Shown one piece after another: positions 31,960 through 45,771 of a DNA stretch of 64,000 nucleotides; position 1 is the stretch's first letter, and every line of letters begins with the position of its first letter. Below the pieces are notes generated by a model. The model was not told the DNA's origin and made no database searches. It saw nothing but the letters and a program-made list of their open reading frames with translations. Location of the stretch: positions 57,739,159 to 57,803,158 of the forward strand of contig CM049313.1 in assembly GCA_026874595.1 (NCBI GenBank), read 5' to 3'. The translations under genes were made by a program, and so were the position numbers. The DNA is from Sipunculus nudus. Taxonomy: Eukaryota; Annelida; Sipuncula; Golfingiida; Sipunculidae.

Positions 31960-32459
31960 GTAAGTAAGCCTCTTTGACGGATGTATGCCGTTGTTTATCT
32001 ACAAGCTGTTAGTAAACACTTTATAAGCGTGCATGTTGACAAAATCTAAAACATAACTGAAGATTGTTGGTTGCATATATAAACATAAGCGGAAGTTGAA
32101 AAGTTGCAAAACTCCATTTGCAAAACTCTGATTTGTCTGACTTGCCGCCAGATGTCCTTGTTGAATGTGTTTGTCTTATTTGGTGGCCCCCACGTTATAA
32201 GAACGTAGATATAGTCAAAACGAGGGCCTATGTAACATATGGGATCGGGAGTTTTTTTTTTTTGGCTTACGCTTATGAACGGTTCAAGGGATTATGTTAA
32301 GTTCAGGTTAAGTAAACCTATTCCACGTGCATTTGTTGAGTGAATGGGTGAATGGAGGATTTCATCCAGATCCCAGACTTTGCAATGATTTGATTATGCA
32401 AACTTGAAATAGCTGGTCTCTGGGATCATTTCTGTGAAATATTGAACCATTTGGCTGAA
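31960..32459. other. No gene recognised
   Basis: AT-rich sequence. The short frame at 32118-32300 has no known domain. Confidence 0.35.
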
Positions 32460-33420
32460 GGATATCGAAGAAGATTTTCAAATTTTTCGAAGTTTTTTCA
32501 CCCATAAAATGTAAGTTAATCCAGGAGGCGCCACAAAACTTTCATTCACACAACTTTTAATATGTGACAGATTTATGCATAAAATTAGGGGATACTAGCT
32601 CCTGCTATTCCTGAGAAATTGTGGATTAATGTACTGATGATCGATAACCCTTGTACAGAAAAGGTCGATGCAGGTGGCGCCACCAATACCTCAATTTCTC
32701 AATTTCAAATATAACTCATGTGACGAACATTTGTATAAAATTTGGCGATGATAGCTCCAGTCGTTTCTGATATTGTAATTTAAGTATCCTTTTTTTGGCC
32801 AAATGAATAAGTTCAGCTTCCTGTAACTCGGCCAAAATTCACTGAACATAAACCATTCGAACAAACCTGTGAAAGATTGTTTCTGTGACTATTTATGTGA
32901 AATATTGAATGATTTGGCTCGGCTGTTTCAGAGAAGAAGATTTTAAAGCCTTTTCCTATAAAATCTAAGTTAATCTCAGATAGCCAAAAGAATAAACAAA
33001 ATCCGATAGTTTTTTAGATGACTGATCTTTTGCATGAAGTTTGGCGATGCTAGCTCCTGTCGGTTTCAAGATAGTATAGGTTAACGTACAGACGACGGAC
33101 GACACAGCACCATCGCATAAGCTCACAGGTTCGCTAAAAATACTGGTGGCGTCACCAGATTTTCGGAACTTACCAAACTAATCGTAGTCCATATTATCAT
33201 GATACTGGAGGTGTTGTATAAATTTTTTAAAATTTTGTACTTACAAGCCCCATAGCTCGGAGGATATAGGTCGCAGTGACCTTATTTCAGGTTTCCAAGG
33301 CTCTCTAGATATTCAGTAAAATGTTTCTACGATCTGCGGTTACGATTTGTGTTCTGCTAACGGATGGACGACAGACAAAGCGCCATTCATATACCTCAGT
33401 TCACTTTTAGTCAGCTGAGT
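32460..33420. repeat. Degenerate dispersed repeat (GGTGGCGCCACC family)
   Basis: GGTGGCGCCACC occurs at about 32673 and a one-base variant at about 33143. The block ends with ACGGATGGACGACAGACAAAG and a TTTTAGTCAGCTGAG palindrome like the end at 17.5 kb. Confidence 0.6.
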
Positions 33421-33589
33421 AAAATTAATCGTATGGGTTAGTTTACTGATGATAAAATGCCCAGAAGTCTTCTGTGCTTTGAGATATGCTGGAACATATT
33501 GATACACACTCCTGATTCACTCCTGAGACCCTTAAGTCCTTTGTTGATGAAGTTCTTGAAGTTGGGTCTGCCTTTTGACCTAATTTTGC

Positions 33590-33591
<2 letters not shown>

Positions 33592-33640
<49 letters not shown>
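33592..33640. repeat. (TA)n microsatellite
   Basis: About 48 bases of TA. It creates a spurious Ile/Tyr-repeat frame. Confidence 0.95.
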
Positions 33641-33642
<2 letters not shown>

Positions 33643-35108
33643 TTTCTTGGTAAAGCTGGTCGCTTGGCCATCTCTTGCATTAAATATATTATTTTATGAG
33701 GGATTTATTTATGTTCAGCTCTTAGCAAGCATTACAGTGTGATCAGATTGTGTACAGATGTAGCCTATCTAGTACATACCACCAGAGAAGTAAGTGTATT
33801 CATCATGTATGCTCTTTAATATCCCTGTGATCATGCAAAGTTTAAACTTTTGCTGGAGATTTATGCCAGATATACACATCTCGAATTGTATATTTTATCA
33901 CGATTCTCTGCAAGTTTTTTTTAGGGGTATTCAGCTATAAAATATAAAAAAGTTCATGTTGAAATAAAATAATTCTAGCTTCAGTTTTATCATGTGGGAA
34001 CAATTCACAGGTGGGTTTTGGGTCCTTGGGCCCTTTCTTTGAATAAATCCACACCGAACTCTCTTGCAGCAGGCGTCCCGCCGTACTGCGCAGAATCGGA
34101 CTTATGAGTAGAAAAAACCTTTGTCGGATAGGTGGCGATACGCTACTCAATCAGATGGATGATGGACTTGATCAGATTGGCTTTAAGTTACGTCTAACAG
34201 ATATTTCAAAACAAAAACACCTGCTCATAATTAAACGTTCGACCTTTTGGTCTAACTTACCATTTATCAATGAATCATGGATAATATATGAATACAACCT
34301 AAAGTTCATAAACTATATTTCCACGGGTGAATTTTTTAATCAATCTTTGGCACTTCAAAGCGGTAATTATTTAGACTGATCAGCATCTTCAGGGATATGC
34401 TTTCAGGGGGTGAATGAATTGTCTACAATAATTTCGCCATGTCGGATTGTCAGGAAACTTTTTTTCTCGTTAGTTCCGGAGCAAACATCTGACATTGAAA
34501 AAAGGAGATCCAGTAAATTGCCATTTACTTCAGAACATATGTCAATATCACACATTTCCGGTATCAGCGTCACCTACGGTATGCAAGCTTATGGGCTGAA
34601 ACGGGTCCCAAATTTTTGACCGAGTACCCGATAGGCTTTATCTGACTCGGGGTACTCATGGAAGAAATGTAAAGATCAATATACACATCTGTTTGCTGCT
34701 GAAAAATGTGTAGAAATTTGAGTGATGACGTCTTAACTCTCTACAAAGAAAGGAGTACTTCATATGCATTTGGTTTCTATGTAACAGATGAACAAAGCTC
34801 AGGTTTAAAGCCCTATGATAGCCATAGACTGGCTGTAAAGTGTAAGTTTGCAATATATTCAGCTATGTATGTATAAATACACAATTAAGGGAGTATCAAT
34901 TTTGGGACTCAAGTACTCGGTAATTATTACCCGGACTCGAGTATTCATTTCAGTCCTGGTAAGCTCATACTTAGGATTTCTCCTACAAATATATCAAACA
35001 TTTATGAAGCTTAGGAGGAAAGATTTATATATATTTCTGACTCGATTGGAAATTCAGATTTCGCCTTTCTTATTCAAAATTAAACAAATTATACTAACAT
35101 TTCAATAA
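33641..35108. other. No gene recognised
   Basis: AT-rich. Short frames only, none with a known domain. Confidence 0.35.
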
Positions 35109-36452
35109 TGAACTTAGATCTGGTTAAATTAAGTGTTAATTCTGATTCAGAAAGCTAAAGCTTTACTAGTTGAATTTGGGCAGGAGTCTGCTGAACTGGT
35201 TTGTCAGTGAGCACTGTTACAGACAGTAAATTCTCAGCTGACTTGAGCTAATTGAACATAAAACACCAAACATGTTTAAAAGATTTAATTTCACCATGTC
35301 CTTGTGAAGATATAAAATAAACTTTTTATACAAATAGGCATTACATATATAAGTGATGCATTTTCTGAAAAAGCTAAATAAAATTTAATTATACATTGCA
35401 TATTCCAAGAGACTACTGCCTTATTTTTTTTTAAATCTGTGATTAAGAGATTAACTGTTAAATACAAAAGCTCAGTGTCATACACTTTTGTGGGCAAGCA
35501 AGCATTTTGTAAATAGACTTTTAAATAAAACATATGCTAAATTATACAAAAGATTTAATCAAGAAAAAAAAACCAGGTTTTTAACCTACACAACGCAGCT
35601 TAATATATTAACAACTGTGCATATCCCTGGAAAAGCTAGGTCTCACATAGCTCATTTAACATGATACTACAACCTATAGTAAGGTACTCTACTAAGTAAT
35701 CGTAGATTAGTAGTTACCTATGTTGCAACCTGATGTGAACCATCAAAGATCCATCCAATCTGGTCAGCTCACACATCACATTCATATAAAGTTTAACAAA
35801 ACATGGATAATATTACAAAAAGCAATAAATATAAAATTCATATAATAAGCAAACCTGGTGTTACAGCTCCTGGATGATTGTCTGGAATAAAACCCTTTAA
35901 CCTCTCTGGGATATATAAACTGAACAAATCAAATGCCTCTCTTTTTCTGTTAAAAAATAACAACCATGCCAGCGATTAATACCTCTAGAGCTTCCTACTC
36001 TAGGAGGATATGCGTTCCTTCCTGTTTGTGTGTCTGTTTGTTTGTTCACAACATAACTCCAACAGTTCATGAACAGAATCTCTTAAAAATTTTCAGGGCA
36101 CCTATGGAATGGGCCAATGAAGAATTAATTAGATTTTTGTGCACGTCTGGCTCATGATTTGGTTCAAGAAAGGATTTCCAGGAATATTCACAAAATGTTC
36201 CCAACTGAACATGGGAATATTGGCATAATAAGTGAATGCAAAAACTTGTTGGGGGAACATAGGTACCAGTTAACCTGGAAATATGGGCCAGTAAGTGAAT
36301 GAAAACAGGAATACCCAACATCAACCTATTAAAGACTGCTCACATGGCAGAGGCCTGCATTCTTGAGAATGCATATTACTAGTATTACATGTCAAATCAG
36401 ATGCAAACACAGATATCATTATTATTAAACAAATTCTTGTCATAAGTAATTA

Positions 36453-36835
36453 GGCTGCCTTTCCATGAGCGCGACGCGTTTGCCGCGCGACTTACCGCGC
36501 GACATGCCGCGCGGGTAATCGCGCCGCCAGAACGTTTCCATGAACGCGATTTATCTGCGATACGTCGCGGTGGAGCTCTGTTGCTGCAGCCATGTTCCCT
36601 GCAAAAATAACGCCTGACGAAGGGTCCGCCTAGCAGGGCGTTGAACTCGTGTCGCGGAAATCGCTACATGCGCGATTTTCAGCCGCGCGACATTTTTGTC
36701 GCGCGGGATGTCGTGCGGGAACCCGCGTATATGGAAAGGCTACATGGTTAAAACACTAGAGCGATTCTGCCGCTGTCGCAACGCCAACGCAACGCCATCG
36801 CATCGCAGAAAAATCGCGTTCATGGAAAGGCAGCC
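36453..36835. mobile_element. 383-bp PIF/Harbinger-type MITE, GC-rich
   Basis: The ends GGCTGCCTTTCCATGAGCGCGA and TCGCGTTCATGGAAAGGCAGCC are inverted repeats, with TTA at 36450-36452 and 36836-36838. The interior is crowded with GCGCGAC words. It occurs only in copy 1 of the duplication. Confidence 0.8.
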
Positions 36836-37857
36836 TTATATAATTCACCTTTATCTGTTTTTTTTTTTTTTTTTATTTTTTGTTTGATAAGTCTGAATAA
36901 GTATGCATCCTCTTAGTTGTTTCATTGTTTTGGACAGAATATACTGGTATATTCACTTACAACTTTAGACCACTTTACATATTTTACCTCACAAATAATT
37001 TATAACTCTGATGTTCAGTGTTTTTTTAAACTCGCCTGATGGCCACCTGGCTGTGATGACCTCCCTCTGCTAAGAGAACTTTTTTTTCCTCCTGGACCAA
37101 TATAAATCACCATAAAAACCTACCGTTAACATGACTACCCCAATAACACTGCTACTTTGGCTGGTCCCCCAAGTGGTCATGTTAGCGAGAATTCACTTTA
37201 TATTACATGCTAATGTGTGTGTATGTTTGCTTGTTATTCACAGGCACATAGTTAATCATAACTTTTTTAATGGAACATTCCATGCAGTTGTCTAAACTTC
37301 CAGCAGAATTATCATATGTAAACCTAATTAATTATTAAAAATTAATATGACTCAAATTCCTTAAATGTTTTCTGATAAAAGTCACTAAGAATAGCAAACA
37401 TGTTAAACAAGAAGCTTATCAACTCAAAAAGTAAAATCCAATCAAAATTTGGGCACTAAATATTTACTGTATTCAAACAATACTTTTAAACAATTTTTAA
37501 TTGCATATGGCTATATTTGACAAAGACACATTGCATAACAACACACAAAGTAAAAACAAACTAATTCTTTCTCTCTCTCTTTCTCAATCTAAAAAAAAAA
37601 ATGAAAACATTATAATTGTGAGTATCTTAATCACTACAACTATAATATATTATCACATAACATAGCAAGCTGTGCTGTACCCAAAAATGACCCATAAATT
37701 GTAGAAAACTGAAAAACATTATAATTGTGTGTACCTTAATCACTGCAACCATAATATGTTATCACATGACATAGCAAGCTGTGCTGTACCCAAAAATGAC
37801 CCATAAAATGTAGAAAAACTACCAAACACAGCTCACAAGCCCCTCAAGTTCACCATA

Positions 37858-39196
37858 GTACTAGAATATCAGCAGAAGCTGACAAAAGCCCTCAGCCAAA
37901 AGGATAGTGTTTATAGGCAGTAACAGTAACAAGTACAAAATATTTGTTCTCACATGGATGTATATCTGTACATGTCTCAGTTATAAATTTAAATTGGGGA
38001 GGTATGTACCATGTTTCATAACAATCCACCAAATGCTTCCTGAGAAATAAGCTCCTTAGTTTTACTCTATTCTAAGCTATTTGACCTTGAAAAGTAGGTC
38101 AAGGTCACCCATCCTTGAACATTACCAAGATTTTGTAAATATGCATCAGCACTGAAGAAATGAAGTTAATGTGTTGAATACCTTTGGAGACATCCCGCTC
38201 ACAAGGCCAAAGTTGAAAAATCCAGGAAAACTTCATTAAATATCAGAAATTGTAAGTGGCGCCCCCTTACTTGTGCAGCAGGTACAAACCATCAGTCCCA
38301 ATGATCAGAGTAAGTTTTGTGAAAATCCACCCAATGGTTCCTGAGATATAAGCTTCTAATTGTTTTTCTATAATCTACTCTATTCTAAGCTATTTGACCT
38401 TGAAAAGTAGCTCAAGGTCACCCATCTTCGAACTTGACTAAGATTTTGTCAACATACATCTTCATAGAAGAAATAAAATTCCTACAGTGAATCCTTTTAG
38501 AGTTACCCTGCTCACAAGGCCAAAGACAAAAAAGTTGAGAAAAATTAATTAAAAATCAGAAATCATAGGTTGCGCCCCCTTACTAGTGCAGCAGGTACAG
38601 ACTATCACTCCCTATAATTATAGTAAGTTTTGTGTACATCCACCAAATGGTTTCTGAGAAATAGGCTTCTAAGTGTTTTTCTATAATTTGCTCTAAAACG
38701 TAGAAAAATACGTCAAGGTCACCCATCTTCGAACTTGACCGAGATTTTGTCAATGTAAATCTTCACCAAGAAAATAAAATTTCTATAGTGAATCCTTTTA
38801 GAGATATCCTGCTCACAAGGCCAAAGTGGAAAAATCCGAGAAAAATTAATTTAAAATCAGAAATCATAGGTGGCGCCCCCTTTCTTGTGCAGCAGGTTCA
38901 GACCATCAGTCCCAATGATCAGAGTAAGTTTTGTGAAAATCCACTCAATGGTTCCTGTGAAATAAGCTTCTAGTTGTTTTTCTATAATCTGCTCTAAAAC
39001 ATAGAAAAATAGGTCAAGGTCACCCATCTTTGAACTTGACCAAGATTCTGACGAGACACATCTTTACCGAAGAAATAATATTCTTACGGTGAATCCTTTT
39101 AGAGATATCCCGCTCACAAGGTAAAAGTTAACGGACGTCGGACAGACAGCTTTGGTGACGACAATAGCCCATCAGCCTAAGGGCTGAGGGCTAATA
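37858..39196. mobile_element. Dispersed element with a ~300-bp internal tandem repeat
   Basis: Four units of about 300 bp each contain AGGTCAAGGTCACCCATC, TTTTGTCAA, GATATCCTGCTCACAAGG and GGTGGCGCCCCCTTAC. Near the ends AAAGCCCTCAGCC is mirrored by GGGCTGAGGGCTAATA. In copy 2 the matching place (about 46893) reads straight across, so this is a presence/absence block of about 1.34 kb. Its structure resembles non-autonomous elements carrying satellite cores, known in bivalves. It is not classified further. Confidence 0.6.
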
Positions 39197-40068
39197 AAAG
39201 TGCAGATCTTGGTTGATGATCTGCCACCAGTGAGCATATTGTTCATAAACTGGGACTGTTATACCTTTATGGAACCAAGGAGGTTAATATAGAAGGAGTG
39301 TAAACTCTCTGGCTAAGAACCTATTCAATGTGGATTGTCAAATCTGGTTAGTAACCCTGCACCTCTGTATCATACCTCCGTTACAGAACTCATCAGGATG
39401 AGAAGAAAGCTTGATCATTTCCTTTTTAGATGATTTATTAATCTTTTAAAAAATAATCAATTTTGCAGTGGCTTGCATTTCATAATCCTTACCCTGTCAT
39501 TAGTAACATTTAGAGTCATAAGCAACCTTTGTCATGAAGTGGACTTTTTAAGGTTTATTGTTAATCTTCCACAGTAGTCCAGGCACTAAATAAGAGAAAA
39601 TTGGATCTCTGTGATGGAAAATTAGGGGAAAAAATCACACCTGAAGAGGAAGGAAGCCCTTCCTCATGGATAGGGCTGTTGATCACCACTATTGTTGCTT
39701 TTGCAAGCCAAGACTGAAAAATGCCTTGGAGTTGACCCTGGTTAATGTTAAGTTTGGGCCTATTATATTTCATATGTGTGACATTAACATCTGGATTCCC
39801 ACCTTGTAAGTTCTCAACTTGTATGGGAGTTTACATGGCTATTAAAGCATGTCATAAAGCCAGAATGCAACCACTCCCTCACACCCCCCCCCCTCCCTGT
39901 TTCCCTGACTGTATACATATATAACCAGTCTGAGTCGAAGACTATTTGGACCTCCCATAGCAACACAGTGTCCTTATAATATATTGCAATAGATACCTTT
40001 ATAAACATTAATAAAATATGTATTATGATACTTCACACACAATATAATACAAAACAATATATATATTA

Positions 40069-40405
40069 GGCCAAAATAAAAAAAAAGGTATGGTTCTCAG
40101 GCACTTTTTTTCAGGAATCAATGCGGGCGGGCGCTTTTTTATTTTAAATTTTTTGGTATGTTTCGATAAAAATGTCAAATGATAAGAGAAAAGCATAAAA
40201 ATAACAGTTTTATTTTGCTAAATAAGTAAAAGCACTACAAAACTAAGGAAATTGTATTGTTTTATTTTCTTGAAAGATATGACGGGGCGGCAGCAGCTCA
40301 AAATTGGAAAGTTTTTTAATGAAAATCAGAATAAAAATTTTTGATGCGGGGGTTTAAAATTGATGCGGGCGGTGCCTGAGAACCATACCTTTAATTTTTT
40401 TGGCC
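40069..40405. mobile_element. 337-bp PIF/Harbinger-type MITE, copy B
   Basis: Related to 28063-28368. Inverted ends GGCCAAAAT... and ...TTTTTTGGCC, with TTA at 40066-40068 and 40406-40408. The corresponding place in copy 2 (about 49155-49165) has a single TTA and no insert, confirming both the boundaries and the target size. Confidence 0.85.
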
Positions 40406-41190
40406 TTATAGTTTATATGCCAAGCTGATGTTTTTTCTTTTTCATGCACAGGAATCTTCCCCTTATCAATTTTATTTTCAAACCTGCATTATATTTCCAC
40501 TTAAGTCAGGCAGATGCAATTCTATCATGATATTCATGGTATCCAACTATAATTTGCTGGTGGAGGCACATCCATCCGTACAGCTTTCCTCAATGTTCTA
40601 CTGTGAACATTCAGGTCTGATGACCATCAAATCTGTCAACAGACAGATTTCCACCTTGACATTATCCATGAGAGTACTTTACTGTCGTTTTTCTGATTCC
40701 TTATCAACCCCTGACCTCACAAAAATTTGAAACCACTCTTGGGGGCTGAGATTTTGTGTACAGACAAGAAAGGGGATGTCACAAGTTGCAAGTCGTAATT
40801 AGGAGTATACCATTAGTAGACTCAACATCTGACTTGATGCACTGGTGTATCATTACATATTCAATAAACGTTATACAAGTTACCGTCAACCGCACCAGTG
40901 CAGTATTTAGTTTCCACATTTACCCTTGAGGCAGCTTCTATTATGCATGAGAAGAAAACAGAGAAGAGGCACAGGGAAGAAACAGAAGAGGCAAAGGGCA
41001 CCCAGAGACAACAATAATGAATATTTATGTCAAGACCTTGACCAAATCTGGCCAATCTGATGATTGGTTCTGCCCAAATCTTGATCCCTGTTTTCTCTCC
41101 CAAAATGACCCAATCAAATGGCTATTACCATTAGTCTAGATGTGGCCTCGACATATATATGAGTATTTTTATGTAATGTGTGTATCAAGT

Positions 41191-44100
41191 ATATTATATA
41201 TAGCTGAGTTGGGTTGGACACCTGGATCAACTGCGGCTGGGCATTAGCTGCCTGGCTGCCCCAGTATATGCTTCGCTCAAGCATGCATAATATGATGAAA
41301 GGTCAACAAGGTCAACATACAGGTGACTGAAGAGGGGCTGGATTAAGCCTGGGTCTGACATGGTCTCATAAAAAACATTAATACAATATTTGGCCAATTT
41401 CTTTCAGCTTTCTAAACTACAAAGATGAAATCCTTATGTGTGCATGATATGAAAATTATATCAACAGTGCTCTCAGGAAACAAACGTGACATGGTCAAAG
41501 TTGGGCAAAATTTAAGGTACTAATTTTATATTTATACTAATAACTTATAAAATTTGAAAAATTCAGAACTAATTTTTGGTATTCAATTGAATCTTGATTA
41601 AATAATGTTACATCCCTGACAAAAAATCTCTAGCTTCAGCAATCCTCTTGTTAAGGGAGTAAATATATTTCTTGATTTTTTAAAAAGTGCATTATGTTTG
41701 GGCCCATAACTTACAACAATTACGCAATACTGACATCATTTCTGGCATGTGCATAGCGAATGTATAGAAAAATATGTATATTATATATGATCAAAGTCAG
41801 ATCAGTGGTTTTGATTTTAGGCAGACTTACAGTGTAACAATGGGTTTTTAATGGAAAAATGAAGTTTTTCATTAAAATTTCGAAGGAATTAAGTCCTAGT
41901 GATCAAATTCTTGGCATGGTAGGGGGTTTTGGGGACATCTAACTGTATGCTAAATTTAAGGAACTTAGAGCTGAAGCTGGGGAGCTGAGATCTAGCAAAC
42001 TGCATAACACTAGCTTGATGTAAACTTGATGTGACATGGTGCTTGAAAACTTGAATAAAAACTACAGTTTTTAGCTCAGCTGACTTTGAGTCATGCTGGG
42101 CTATAGCGATGGGTCTTTGTCCGTCGTCCTTCCGTCTGTCGGTCCGGCCGGCCGTCCGTCCGTTAGCAGGGCACAAATCGTAACCGTAGGGGCTAGGGCC
42201 ATGAACCCTATGCAGTCTTAGAGGTTCTAAAAAGATCTCCTTGCAAACCTGAAATTAGGTCACTGCGACCTATATTCTCGAAGTTAAGGGGTGTGTTTGC
42301 ACCCCCGAGAAATAATTCTTTTAGCCAAAATTTTCATCCCAAACCCTCCATCTTTCACATACAGCTCATCTACCAACAGGGAAAGAACCATAATTATTTT
42401 GAGGTCACAAGGTCAAAGGTCAAGGTCACAGAACCAACTTCTCTGAAAAGCCTGTGGATGCATTTTTAGCCAAACCTTTCATCCCAATTCTTTGATCTTT
42501 TACATATAGCTCACGTACTAAGTGGGAGAAGAATCCTATAGATGTTGAGGTCACAAGGTCAAAGGTCAGGGTCACAGGATCCACTTCTTTGAAAAGGTGG
42601 TGGACACATTTCAAGCTAGACCTTTCATTCCAAACCTTTCAGCATTGATATCGCTTCTCTGCCAACATGGGAAAAGACCTGTTGATTTTGAGGTCAAAGG
42701 TCAAGTTCACAGCACCCTCTCCTTGCGTGGAGTCATTTTCAGGCAAACTTTTCAATCTATACTTTCCATTTGTCATATATGGCTTACCTACCAATAGGGG
42801 AAGAAGCCTATTGATGTTGAGCTCAAAAGGTCAAAGGTCAAGGTCACAATATTGTTCTAAATGCTTGTGAACATATTTCAAGTGAAACTCTTCAACCCAA
42901 ACCTTCAGTCTTTCACATATGCCACATCTATGCATCACTCAATGTGATTCAAACTTCATATTTATTTGTATTTTTGCCTGAAGAAATAACTAATTGATTT
43001 TGAGGTCAGCTGGTCAGGAGGTTAAAGGTTGCAGGTCTAAGTTATTCACTCATTGGTTGCCGAGTAATTACACCCGGCCAGATGTAAGTGGTTAGTAGTT
43101 ACCCATCATTTAGAAAGAATCCAGTTGATATGTTGGCAAAAGGCCAAGGTCATAGGTCAGGTCAACTTATTTTGTAGACCATCTCTATTTTTCTTGTATA
43201 TATAAGCTTGCACTCCAGCTGGTACATCTCACCTTGTGGCTGTAATTGTGAGTGACACTGGTGACATATGACTCCCTTTTGTATCAGGCTATTATTAAGT
43301 GATAAGGCTGAGTGATAAGTACCTCATTACTGCATAACAAAACACTGTTGTTGGAATACTTCAGCCAGGCATTAACACTATGAGAGTATAGTATTAAGGT
43401 TTAGCTATGGATTTATAAGATAATGGGAACATTTTGCAGTTTATTTTATGGAATCATAGCAATAAACTTAGTTTCCTAGATATCTAAATATTTTTATATA
43501 AATCACCACATATAAAAGCAAGTGTTTGTTGTCATAATATGTGGATGTGTACTTGATTTAGGATGGCTTTATTTTATTACAAGACTCTTAGTCATGCTTT
43601 CTGCATTTCTTTTCTTTCAGGTTTTGCAGTTTACCAACCCTGCTGACCCAATTGAAAGGAAGAGTGATAATAAAAAATATTGGACCTACACTTTTACATT
43701 TGTATATCTATAAATCTGATATGAGCGCCTGAACATGCCTTTTGAATTGTTTTGGACATTCATTACTGTAACATCATTTGGAGAATTTGCCCCAAGTTTG
43801 GTCTCTTATTGGAGGATGTGTGATATCAAATGTCAGACTTGTCAGAAATCCATTATGTCTGCCAGTTAGCCACCTTAGAAATCCTTTTTTCAGTGCAGTT
43901 TCAGTAATTTTCCTTCAATGTTTGGTCCGATTTAGAGAATGGTTGTTGTCTGATTTCAGACCTGTCAGAAGTCCAAAATGGCCACCAGGCAACCATCTTT
44001 TAATTCCTTTTGATCATATTATCTCAAGAACTGTTAAAGTGAAGGCAGTCGGACGTATATTAATGTAATCTTGCAAAGGATTGGGTCAAATATTTCTTAA

Positions 44101-45124
44101 TAAATATTATCATCATATATGAAAGTGCAGTACAGTTGGCTTGTATTGAATAAAAATTCATACAGAAGCACCTGTTTCTCAATAATTCTTGCATGGATTT
44201 CCTTGATTTTTTTGCTATATATTTTGATCTTATATTTGCCCTTTGTGGTGTTCCTTTTGAGACTGACAGATATCAAGTAAGCTATGGGAATAGTTCTGGA
44301 TGCCTTAATAATTTCCTCAGACCATCAATTCACTGTGTTTTAACCAGACATAGGTGATATATATTTCTGCTGTCGTAGAAAATTTCAACAAATTGGCAAA
44401 TTGGTTCTTCAAAATTTGACTGGAAGTTGTGAATCTCAGCCCATGATGTCGCAGGTCATGCTTGGCAGCTGAACATCATGACTCATGGGTCCCTTGTTAA
44501 TCAACTGGTTTCAAATTTTTGGTGTTAACAGACAAAATGCTAACCAAACCATGCTGTGAAAATTAAATCCACAGTACTTACAGGAAAAAAACATGCCATG
44601 GTCAATCTTGGGCCAAATTTAAGGTACCAATTTTATATTTTTGCCAATATTTAAAAACATTTAACAGATTTTGATCTAATTTTTGGTATATTATTAAATT
44701 TTTATCAATTTAAGTTGTATTACTGAAAAAAAAGTCCATTATGTTTGGGCCCATAACTTTTTTAAATAAAATAATACGGACTTAATTTTTGGCATGTACA
44801 TAGGAACTATATAGAAGAAAATTTATGGTAAATATGAAGAAAACCAGACGAGTGGTTTTGATTTTAGGCAGTCCTGAAGTGTGAAAATATGTTTTTAATA
44901 AAAAGTTGAGGTTTTTCCTATATATCTCGAAGGAACAAAGTCCTATTGACCCAATTTTCGGCATGGTAAGAGATTTTGGGGACATCTTACTGTATTGCGA
45001 ATTTCAGATTCGTAGGTCCAATGGTGTCGAAACGTGCCAGTCTTACGGCCGACGGACAATGGACCACGACTATATCTCAGATGACTTATAGTCAGCTGAG
45101 CTAAAAATACTAAAATTTTAAGTA
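41191..45124. repeat. Repeat-rich spacer between the duplicated segments
   Basis: No gene was recognised. Blocks at about 41456-42060 and 44575-45020 are related to each other (TTTAAGGTACYAATTTTATA, GGCCCATAACTT, GTGGTTTTGATTTTAGGCAG). About 42060-42180 holds an inverted GGACGG-rich element end. About 42250-43160 is a loose repeat of about 140 bp built around GAGGTCACAAGGTCAAAGGT. Confidence 0.55.
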
Positions 45125-45771
45125 TGAATTTAGATCTCATTTAGTGTTAATTCTGATTCAGAAAGCTAAAGCTTTATTACAGTAGTTAAATTTGTGCAGG
45201 CAACGGTTGAACTGTCAGTGCCAACTGTTACAGACGGTAAATTCTCAGTTAACTTGAAGATAACTGAACATAAAACACCATTCAAACTTGTTTAAAGATT
45301 TATTTTCACCATGTCCTTGTGTAGATATAAAATACACTTTTTATACAATTATTAGACATTCCAAACATAAGTGATGCATTTTTCTGAAAAAGTTAAATAA
45401 AACTTTAATTACACATTGCATATTCCAAGAGACTATTGCCTTTATTTTTCTCAAAATATGTAACTGATTAAGAGATTTATTGTTACATACATAAGCTCAC
45501 AGTGTCATACACTTTTGTGGGCAAGCAAGCATTTCATAAATAGGTTTGATTAGAACAAATGCTAAATTATACAAAAGATTTAATCAAGACAATACAGGTT
45601 TTTAACCTACACAATGCAGCTTAATTTTTAAACAGCTGTGCATATCTCTGGTACAGCTATGTCTCACATAGCTCATTTAGCACCATACAACAATTTATAG
45701 AATAACAAACACTAAGTAATGATAGATCTGTAGTTATCTATAGTACCAGCTGATGTGAACAATGGGTTCAC

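Larger units (their letters stand above)
35109..41190 (+). repeat. Segmental duplication, copy 1
   Basis: The segment from TAATTCTGATTCAGAAAGCT (about 35140) to GATGTGGCCTC and CATATATATGAGTATTT (about 41170) matches 45125-50207 in the same order and orientation, with many substitutions. Copy-1-only blocks are 36344-37505 (with a MITE), 37858-39196 and 40069-40405. No gene was recognised in it. Shared frames, such as the minus-strand frames near 39.6 and 47.5 kb, are not conserved in length. Confidence 0.8.
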
